A stretch of DNA of 64,000 bases from Phytomonospora sp040655735 (GTDB lineage Bacteria; Actinomycetota; Actinomycetes; Mycobacteriales; Micromonosporaceae): contig NZ_JBFAKK010000002.1 of the NCBI RefSeq assembly GCF_040655735.1, positions 248,001 through 312,000 on the forward strand, in the 5' to 3' direction. Shown here piece after piece: positions 58,524 through 64,000 of this stretch (within the stretch, counting starts at the first letter, position 1; each line of letters starts with the position of its first letter). The notes under the pieces are model-generated. The model made no database searches, was not told the DNA's origin, and worked only from the letters and a program-made list of their open reading frames with translations. The position numbers were made by a program, and so were the translations under genes.

Positions 58524-58946
58524 TCACACGATCCGCCGGGGCCTGCGGGCCAGCCCTCCGTCGCACCACTCGGAATAGTCGAACAGTTTCGGGTCGGCGA
58601 TCAGCGCCTTGGTGTTGTAGACCCACAGGCTCACCCACGGGTCGCCCTTGCCCGCCGCGAGGTCGAGGAGCTTTTGCACCTTGCGCCTGGGGTGCGCGCG
58701 GAAACCGGTGCGCACGGAGTCGCCGGCATAGATGTAGAGGCAGTGCAGCGCGAAGGTCCGCTTGGGGCAGACCGGGTCGCAGGCCAGTTCGAGCAGCGCC
58801 GGGGCGATCTCGTCGTCGGCGACCATCAGGTCCCAGTCCTGGCCGACGGGGATCCCGGCGACCGGGTCGTACGCCCAGCCGACGATCTCCTCGCGGGTCG
58901 GGTTGACCGGGTCGGCGAACCCCGTGAACGCGGCACGTTCCACCAT
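58524..58946 (-). CDS. hypothetical protein
   Basis: A 140-aa soluble protein; GGGAGG lies 4 nt before ATG. It is rich in Trp, Cys and Asp (EEIVGWAYDPVAGIPVGQDW; LELACDPVCPKRTFALHCLY; VSLWVYNTKALIADPKLFDY). The composition and ribosome site support a real gene. I do not recognise the family; HEAT-like helical repeats are possible. Confidence 0.7.
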   Translation of the reverse strand: MVERAAFTGFADPVNPTREEIVGWAYDPVAGIPVGQDWDLMVADDEIAPALLELACDPVCPKRTFALHCLYIYAGDSVRTGFRAHPRRKVQKLLDLAAGKGDPWVSLWVYNTKALIADPKLFDYSEWCDGGLARRPRRIV

Positions 58947-59405
58947 CGCGCCTCCCCATCCGGTGTCGTCACGCGTGGCGCCAAAGTAGCCGAGCGGAGT
59001 CCTCGCCCGCCAGCGCCGTGACCGAACTGCGACCGTAAGGGCGGGAGTGGGCGCGGGCGCCGATTGGCCCTCCCGACACGCGCCTTGCTACGCTTTTCGG
59101 CGGTCCGCGCAAATGGTGCGCCGACCCACAAGAACAGGAAGGCAGGTGAGCGGCACATGGCCAGTGGCAGTCTTGGTCGAACCCGTTGGCCGCTTGCCGC
59201 ACCTGTTCCGGCCCTGATCTGACGAGGCCGTGACGCGCGGCGGGCGGCTGCGCGAGTGACCGAGATCTACCCAGCGGTGTGAGACCGCTTCGTGGTGTCT
59301 TTTGCATGGGTCCGGCGTTTCGCCGTGCCCTGTCCGAGCGCCGGCGAAGCCGCACACCGTGACCATTGTGTGCGCACACCCTCCCCCAAAGGAGGACGTG
59401 TGGTG
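58947..59405 (+). other. intergenic region with structured corA leader
   Basis: A 459-bp gap between a minus-strand hypothetical gene and the second corA. No gene is seen. It contains a multi-branched inverted repeat (59143-59205), CGGCGTTTCGCCG (around 59310) and TGTGCGCACA (around 59369) before the AGGAGG site. An Mg-responsive leader is possible, but the M-box consensus GTTAGGTGAGGCTCC is absent. Confidence 0.45.
59143..59205 (+). ncRNA. candidate structured 5' leader element upstream of corA
   Basis: CAGGTGAGCGGCA (59143-59155) pairs with TGCCGCACCTG (59195-59205), leaving a two-base bulge. Inside, GGCC (59159-59162) pairs with GGCC (59188-59191) around a further loop. The element sits ~200 nt before the corA start. 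Riboswitch function is only an inference from position and structure. Confidence 0.35.
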
Positions 59406-60419
59406 ATGATCGTCGACAACTGCGTGTACGAGTCGGGCCGCCCCGTGGCCCGCCCGGACTCGCTCGCGGAGACCTACCGGATGCTGCGCCGCTCGCAAGG
59501 GCTGGCGTGGATCGGGCTCTTCGAGCCCGACGTGCGCGAGCTGACCTCGCTCGCGCGCGAGTTCGAGTTGCACGACCTGGCCGTCGAGGACGCGCTCAAG
59601 GCGCATCAGCGGCCGAAGATCGAGCGCTACGGCAAGACCCTGTACGTCGTGCTGCGCCCGGCGCGGTACGTGGACGCCACCGAGAAGGTCGAGTTCAGTG
59701 AGCTGCACGTGTTCACCGGGCCCGACTTCATCCTGACCGTTCGGCACGGTGGCGCGCCGAGTCTGAAGAAGGTCCGCGCGCGGGCCGAACGCGAGCCCGA
59801 GCTGCTCGACCAGGGGCCCGAGGCGGTGCTCTACGCCATCCTCGACCAGGTCGTCGACGACTATCTACCGGTCGTCGACGGGCTGGAGCAGGACATCGAC
59901 GAGATCGAGGCCGAGGTGTTCAGCGGTGAACCGCGGGTCTCGCAGCGCATCTACGAGCTGTCCCGGCAGGTCGTGGAGTTCCAGCGGGCGGCGCGTCCGC
60001 TCTCGACGGTGCTGGTGCGCCTGGCGGCCGGCTTCGCCAAGTACGGCGTCGGCGAGGAGCTTCAGCGCCGGCTGCGCGACGTCCAGGACCACCTGGTGCG
60101 CGTCATCGAGCGGCTCGACGGGTTCCGGCAGCTGCTCCAGGCCGTGCTCAACGTCAACGCCACGCTCGTGGCGCAGCAGCAGAACGAGGAGATGAAGCGG
60201 CTGACGGAGGCGAGCCTCGCGCAGAACGAGGAGGTCAAGAAGATCTCGGCCTGGGCGGCGATCCTGTTCGCCCCGACGCTGATCGGGACCGTCTACGGCA
60301 TGAACTTCGACTTCATGCCCGAGACGCACTGGAAGCTGGGCTACCCGATGGCGATCGTGCTGATGCTCGCCACATGCCTGAGCCTGTTCGTGACCTTCAA
60401 GCGGCGCGACTGGCTCTAG
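59406..60419 (+). CDS. corA: magnesium/cobalt transporter CorA family protein (second copy)
   Basis: A 337-aa protein; AGGAGG lies 10 nt before ATG (GTG 59403 and 59400 are possible). It begins MIVDNCVYESGR as in homologues. The soluble domain has HDLAVEDALKAHQRPKIERYG and FTGPDFILTVRHGG. Two C-terminal helices carry the YGMNFDFMPETHW selectivity loop. It is a distant paralogue of the CorA at 34739. The long structured leader suggests post-transcriptional control. Confidence 0.94.
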   Translation: MIVDNCVYESGRPVARPDSLAETYRMLRRSQGLAWIGLFEPDVRELTSLAREFELHDLAVEDALKAHQRPKIERYGKTLYVVLRPARYVDATEKVEFSELHVFTGPDFILTVRHGGAPSLKKVRARAEREPELLDQGPEAVLYAILDQVVDDYLPVVDGLEQDIDEIEAEVFSGEPRVSQRIYELSRQVVEFQRAARPLSTVLVRLAAGFAKYGVGEELQRRLRDVQDHLVRVIERLDGFRQLLQAVLNVNATLVAQQQNEEMKRLTEASLAQNEEVKKISAWAAILFAPTLIGTVYGMNFDFMPETHWKLGYPMAIVLMLATCLSLFVTFKRRDWL

Positions 60420-60436
60420 CTCCCCTTCGCAACACA

Positions 60437-60466
60437 AAGGGCGGACCGCCACGGCGGTCCGCCCTT
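60437..60466. terminator. bidirectional terminator between corA and the azoreductase gene
   Basis: AAGGGCGGACCGCC and GGCGGTCCGCCCTT form a perfect 14-bp stem with a 2-nt loop, followed by CCCC; it serves both convergent genes. Confidence 0.85.
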
Positions 60467-60491
60467 CCCCGTTCGCCTCCCCAGGCGTGCC

Positions 60492-61133
60492 TCAGGCGGC
60501 TGCGGTGGCCAGTTCGCGCGCGCGGCTGTGCGCCTGCTCGCTGGTGGCGTCGAAGACGTGCTTGAACTGCTCCAGCGCGGGCACCACGTGCGACAGGGTC
60601 ATCTCCGTGTTGAGGAAGTGCACGTCGTCGGTGAGGCCGAGGAAGGTGAAGAAGCTGCGCAGGTAGGGCTCCTGGTGCTCGAAGGACGCGCGGGGCGTGC
60701 CGGGGGCGTAGGAGCCGCCGCGGGCGGTGGCCACGATGAGCTTCTTGTCCGACAGGGGGCTGCGGCCGTCGGCGTCGGCGGCGTACTTCTGCGTGGCGAT
60801 GCGGTCCATCCACGACTTCAGGGTCGAGGGGATGGAGAAGTTGTACATCGGCACGCCGAGCAGGATCACGTCGGCGGCGTCGACCTCGGCGTGGACCCGC
60901 CCGCTGACCTTCCAGTGCTCGGCCTGCTCGGGGGTGTGCTCGGCGGGGTCGGTGTTCAGGGCGGCGTAGGCCTCGGCGGTCAGGTGCTCGATCGGTTCGG
61001 CGCCCAGGTCGCGGTAGATGTACTCGCCCTCGGGGTTCGCCTTGCGCCATTCCTCCGCGAAGGTCGCGGTGACCTTCTTCGACCAGGAGTTCGCGCCGTT
61101 GATGCTCGAGTCGACGTGCAGGAGCGTGGCCAT
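60492..61133 (-). CDS. FMN-dependent NADH-azoreductase (AzoR family)
   Basis: A 213-aa flavodoxin-like protein. It starts MATLLHVDSSINGANSWSKK, with the FMN phosphate loop at SSINGANS. VILLGVPMYNFSIPSTLKSW is the conserved azoreductase segment, and LIVATARGGSYAPGT lines the active site. It reduces quinones and azo compounds with NAD(P)H. It is divergent from a MarR regulator, the usual repressor of such genes. Confidence 0.93.
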   Translation of the reverse strand: MATLLHVDSSINGANSWSKKVTATFAEEWRKANPEGEYIYRDLGAEPIEHLTAEAYAALNTDPAEHTPEQAEHWKVSGRVHAEVDAADVILLGVPMYNFSIPSTLKSWMDRIATQKYAADADGRSPLSDKKLIVATARGGSYAPGTPRASFEHQEPYLRSFFTFLGLTDDVHFLNTEMTLSHVVPALEQFKHVFDATSEQAHSRARELATAAA

Positions 61134-61216
61134 GGTCGTGCCTCTTTCCGATGTCCGGGTCATTGATCTCGCCTCAGAACTTACGAGCTCAGATCGTCCG
61201 AGTCAAGATGTTCTCG

Positions 61217-61225
61217 GTTCGGAAC
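61217..61225. promoter_or_regulatory. candidate MarR operator region
   Basis: GTTCGGAAC is a palindrome. A related GAACTTA element recurs about 48 bp upstream (CAGAACTTAC versus CGGAACTTAT). Both lie between divergent azoreductase and marR starts. Confidence 0.35.
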
Positions 61226-61262
61226 TTATCACTCTGGAAGTGTCTGCGCTAGTCTGGGTGCC

Positions 61263-61775
61263 ATGAGCGTCACGAGCGGCACCGCCGAGGGCACCGGGGT
61301 CTGCCCGAACCCCGACCGCAGCAGCCCCAACGGCGACCTCTCCTGGCTCCTGCACCGCGCCGCCCAGCGCATCAAGTCCGACCTCGACGAGCTCGCCCGC
61401 GACTACGGCCTCTCGGGCTTTCGCGACTGGATCGTGCTCGCGGCCCTCGTCGACGGCGAGAAGCGCACCCAGCTGGCCCTCGGCCACGAGGTCGCCCTCG
61501 ACAAGACGACCCTCACCGCGCTCCTCGACCGCCTCGAACGCGACGGGTTCGTCGTGCGCACCGCCGACCCCGCCGACCGTCGCGTCCGCGTCCCCGAGGC
61601 CACCGCCAAGGGCCGCGAAGTGCAGGAGAAGCTCCAGGCCTGCCGCGACGGCGTCGAGAACCGCCTGCTCGACGAGTTCACGCCCGACCAGCGCCAGGCC
61701 TTCCAGCACGTCCTGCGCCGCCTCGCCTTCGGCGGGTCCGGCGACGGAGGCGGCATCCACGGGTCCTGCATGTGA
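61263..61775 (+). CDS. MarR family transcriptional regulator
   Basis: A 170-aa protein with a winged helix at ~60-125 (LALGHEVALDKTTLTALLDR, then GFVVRTADPADRRVRV with the DxR wing). It probably represses the divergent azoreductase gene and itself in response to oxidants or quinones. TAGTCT lies 7 nt before ATG, indicating a leaderless transcript. Its TGA overlaps the GTG of the next gene. Confidence 0.92.
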   Translation: MSVTSGTAEGTGVCPNPDRSSPNGDLSWLLHRAAQRIKSDLDELARDYGLSGFRDWIVLAALVDGEKRTQLALGHEVALDKTTLTALLDRLERDGFVVRTADPADRRVRVPEATAKGREVQEKLQACRDGVENRLLDEFTPDQRQAFQHVLRRLAFGGSGDGGGIHGSCM

Positions 61776-62671
61776 CCGGTGACCCCGGTCGTGACCTCGA
61801 TCTCCTCGTCGTCGGCGGCACCGGCGTCGACACCGTCGTGCGCGTCGAGGCCCTTCCCGTTCCCTACCGCGACTCCTACCCCGTGCCGCCCATCCGCGAC
61901 TGGGTCGCCCACACCGGCAACACCGTCGCCCTCGCCGCCCACGCGCTGGGCATGTCGACGGCCCTCATCGACTTCCTCGGCGAAGACCCCCAGGGCGCCA
62001 TGGTGCTCGCCGAGTACGAGCGGCGCGGACTCGACTTCGCCTGGCTGCCCAACCCGGCCGGCACCTCCCGGGCCGTCAACCTCGTCGACCCCGGCGGCCG
62101 CCGCCTCTCCTTCTTCGACCCCCGCCACCCCGGCCGCGACCTGCCGCGCGAGTTCCACCTGCCCTACCTGCGGCGCGCGCGGCACGTCCACGTCACCATC
62201 ACCGACCACGCCCTCGCCGTCTTCGACGACGCGAGCTCGCCCACCTCGACCGACCTGCACGACTGGGACGGGGAGAACCCCTACCACCGGCGCTTCGCGC
62301 TGCGCGCCGACCTGGTGTTCCTCTCGACGGCCTCGCTCGGCGAGCGCTTCGAGGCGGTCATGCGCGAGATCATGGCGGCGGGACGCGCCTCGACGGTCGT
62401 GGCGACCTCCGGCGCGGGCGGCTGCCACGTGCTCGACGCCGAGGGCCCGCGCCACTTCCCGGCGACGGTGCCGCCCGGTCCCGTGGTCGACACCAACGGC
62501 GCCGGCGACTCCTTCGTCGCGGCCTTCCTGTGGGCGAAGGCGCAGGGCGCGGCCGTCGACGACTGCGCGCGTGCCGGTCTGGTCGGCGGCGCTCACGCGT
62601 GCACGGTCGAAGGGACCTCGGAGGGCTTCGTGGACGCGGCGGCGCTGCGCGCGGTGCTCAAGGGGGAATAG
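61772..62671 (+). CDS. PfkB family carbohydrate kinase
   Basis: A 299-aa GTG-start protein overlapping marR by 4 bp. It begins with LDLLVVGGTGVDTVVRVEAL. GNTVALAAHALGMSTALIDF gives the N-terminal PfkB motif. The C-terminal signature DTNGAGDSFVAAFLWAK supplies the catalytic Asp and anion hole. It phosphorylates a sugar or nucleoside; the substrate is undetermined. Its coupling to marR is unusual and may reflect simple read-through. Confidence 0.92.
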   Translation: MTGDPGRDLDLLVVGGTGVDTVVRVEALPVPYRDSYPVPPIRDWVAHTGNTVALAAHALGMSTALIDFLGEDPQGAMVLAEYERRGLDFAWLPNPAGTSRAVNLVDPGGRRLSFFDPRHPGRDLPREFHLPYLRRARHVHVTITDHALAVFDDASSPTSTDLHDWDGENPYHRRFALRADLVFLSTASLGERFEAVMREIMAAGRASTVVATSGAGGCHVLDAEGPRHFPATVPPGPVVDTNGAGDSFVAAFLWAKAQGAAVDDCARAGLVGGAHACTVEGTSEGFVDAAALRAVLKGE

Positions 62672-62677
62672 GGCGTC

Positions 62678-63223
62678 TCAGCCCTTCCGGGCGGTGCGGC
62701 GGGAGTAGTCGGCGGCGACCGCGATCAGCAGCGGTCCCCAGGCCAGCATCGGCAGGTACAGGCTCATGATGTCGCCGTCGGGCTGCGGGTGGACCGTGCC
62801 GTCGCTGATCAGCGGCTCGAACGGCTGAAGGTGACCGAAGTAGTGGTTCCACAGGCCGTACCCGAGCAGCAGCATCACGGTGCCCGCGCCGGTGTAGGCG
62901 GCAAGGGCGGCGCGCTTCGCCGAGACCGGCCGGCCGGCGAGGAGGGGGATCCACCTCGGGTAGACCAGTCCCCACGGCCGGACCAGACCCAGGGCGAGCA
63001 CGCTCAGGCCGAGCGAGGCGACGCTGAGCAGGACGAGGTACCAGCCCTCGTGGAGGAAGGCGCGCAGCGTGCCGTCGGCGCCGAACGCGCCGGTCACGCG
63101 CCAGAGCGCCGAGGGAAGCGGGGTCAGCGCGGCGGCCCACGCGCACACGATCGCCCAGCGGGGCGGCGGTGGCGCGGTGGCCGGGGCAGGGCCGGTGTGG
63201 ACGGAGCCGTCGATCGTGGTCAT
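62678..63223 (-). CDS. four-TM membrane protein
   Basis: A 181-aa protein with a short Pro-rich N-tail and about four hydrophobic helices (WAIVCAWAAALTPLPSALW; LVLLSVASLGLSVLALGLV; AALAAYTGAGTVMLLLGYGL; MLAWGPLLIAVAADY). It has a basic C-terminus. It is of the small integral-membrane type frequent in actinomycetes; function unknown. It is divergent from the DUF4097-like gene, with three small inverted repeats between them. Confidence 0.8.
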   Translation of the reverse strand: MTTIDGSVHTGPAPATAPPPPRWAIVCAWAAALTPLPSALWRVTGAFGADGTLRAFLHEGWYLVLLSVASLGLSVLALGLVRPWGLVYPRWIPLLAGRPVSAKRAALAAYTGAGTVMLLLGYGLWNHYFGHLQPFEPLISDGTVHPQPDGDIMSLYLPMLAWGPLLIAVAADYSRRTARKG

Positions 63224-63282
63224 GTGACCGATCCTCGTCACCGGGGCCGTCGGGTGACTCCCTCTCGTGGGGGAGCGGTCTC

Positions 63283-63326
63283 CCCCTCGTGGATAGAGGG
63301 GTCCTACCCCTACCAAGGATTAGGGG
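63283..63326. promoter_or_regulatory. tandem inverted repeats in a divergent promoter region
   Basis: CCCCTC-N7-GAGGGG (63283-63301) is followed by CCCCTA-N8-TAGGGG (63307-63326). Both are perfect 6-bp dyads of the same type, between two divergent starts, and suggest operator sites for one regulator. Confidence 0.4.
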
Positions 63327-63408
63327 CATCACCCCATGTGCGCTCCGCCCCCTGCTCCATAAAGTTGGCCCGGAGACCCAAGCAGTGCCAGAGCCCCAGG
63401 AGAGAAAC

Positions 63409-64000
63409 ATGTCGGAGCCCAAGGACCAGTCGAGCAAGGCCATCATCCTGATCGGGTTGGTGGTGCTCGGCCTGCTGATCGCCGGCGGCCTCGTCGTCTG
63501 GGGCGCCACGAACGGCTTCGGGCCGCGCAAGACGGAGACCCAGAACCAGACCTACGCCCAGACCGCCACGCACATCGACGTCGACTCCGACTCCGGCGAG
63601 GTCGAGATCCGCCCCGGCAACGACGGCGAGGTCAAGGTCGAGCGGAAGCTGGAGTGGTACAGCAACAAGCCCACCGTCAACGAGTCCTGGGACGGCACGA
63701 CCTTCAAGGTCGTCAGCGACTGCTCCGGCAACTGCGGCATCGACTACATCATCACGGTCCCGCCCAGCGTGAGCGTGAAGCTGCAGATCGACTCCGGCAA
63801 CGCCAAGCTCCGCGACGTCACCGGTACCGTCGACGCCACCCTCGACTCCGGCGACCTGGAGTTCAGCGGGCTGAGCAACACCCTCAACGTGACGATGTCC
63901 TCGGGCAACCTCGACGCCTCCCAGATCACCTCCAAGCAGGTGACCCTGGGCGTCAGCTCCGGCGACCTGAGCATCGCCTTCGCCGAGCCGCCGACCCTGC
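63409..64000 (+). CDS. DUF4097-like single-pass membrane protein, 3'-truncated by the window edge
   Basis: AGGAG precedes ATG by 6 nt. After a short cytosolic start (MSEPKDQSSK) there is one membrane helix (IILIGLVVLGLLIAGGLVVW). The extracellular part is made of repeating short strands (IDVDSDSGEVEIRPGND; ATLDSGDLEFSGL; VTMSSGNLDASQI; LGVSSGDLSIAF), the S/D-SG-x-L pattern of DUF4097 beta-helices. Two cysteines (SDCSGNCG) may bond. The frame is open to the end of the window. The function is unknown. Confidence 0.85.
   Translation, partial: MSEPKDQSSKAIILIGLVVLGLLIAGGLVVWGATNGFGPRKTETQNQTYAQTATHIDVDSDSGEVEIRPGNDGEVKVERKLEWYSNKPTVNESWDGTTFKVVSDCSGNCGIDYIITVPPSVSVKLQIDSGNAKLRDVTGTVDATLDSGDLEFSGLSNTLNVTMSSGNLDASQITSKQVTLGVSSGDLSIAFAEPPTL

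Noticed and set aside
59101..59405. M-box (ykoK) magnesium riboswitch upstream of corA
   Set aside because: The conserved GTTAGGTGAGGCTCC core is absent; only GGTGAG is shared.

Overview
The window is chromosomal DNA of a high-GC actinomycete. The evidence is the very high GC content, strong G/C third-position bias, frequent GTG starts, a Scr1-type XRE/DUF5753 regulator paired with a DUF397 gene, DUF4192, DUF1707, LppU-like and SCP_3 proteins, a Streptomyces-type subtilisin inhibitor, TTRTCCACA DnaA boxes and many leaderless promoters. A filamentous soil actinomycete (Streptosporangiales/Streptomycetales type) fits best. I cannot name a genus. No rRNA or tRNA gene was recognised.

Layout. 1-1205 is an MFS transporter cut by the window edge. 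1220-5466 looks like an accessory island: four small genes on the minus strand (several with Cys-rich or membrane segments), a divergent XRE/DUF5753 + DUF397 pair, and a start-less, frameshifted HsdM methylase remnant. 5738-8222 holds a small membrane protein and a 694-aa membrane-anchored protein whose C-terminus looks like a CdiA-type PD-(D/E)XK nuclease. 8339-12555 holds an ECF41 sigma factor with its carboxymuconolactone decarboxylase partner, mobA, DUF4192 and fdhD. 12596-23882 is rich in exported proteins (trypsin-like protease, SSI inhibitor, GH with PA14, GDSL lipase with ricin lectin) plus a GNAT enzyme, a fructosamine-kinase-like protein and a sigma factor with a coiled-coil partner. 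24855-28489 is a 2-oxoacid dehydrogenase operon (E1 alpha, E1 beta, E2).

28682-31321 is a 2.3-kb repeat-filled gene desert flanked by two paralogous 46/48-aa basic proteins with conserved upstream blocks. It contains four 29-bp repeats at 60-62-bp spacing that resemble a decayed type I-E CRISPR array. 31559-43989 holds an LppU-like protein, an NHLRC2-like thioredoxin/NHL protein, CorA, glutaminase, a DMFase-like Tat protein, an LPVTG surface protein, an MFS transporter, SCP_3, and a receptor-like protein with a long RGGY-rich disordered cytoplasmic tail. 44217-46868 is purF-purM. 46869-48045 is a second repeat region, with tandem hairpins, a 172-bp nested inverted repeat, a 54-bp minisatellite and a 97-N assembly gap.

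48046-64000 holds a frameshifted SRPBCC gene with a divergent CGNR regulator, a DedA protein, 3-hydroxyacyl-CoA dehydrogenase and enoyl-CoA hydratase, divergent glyoxalase and SDR genes, an MFS-DGPF-ECF42 operon, DUF1707, a second CorA with a structured leader, azoreductase with a divergent MarR and a PfkB kinase, and a truncated DUF4097-like gene.

Themes: at least nine starts sit exactly 6 nt behind a -10 hexamer (leaderless mRNAs). Two identical-geometry DnaA-box pairs lie 42.5 kb apart. Three gene deserts carry distinct repeat families. Three extracytoplasmic-type sigma factors each travel with a recognisable or novel partner gene.
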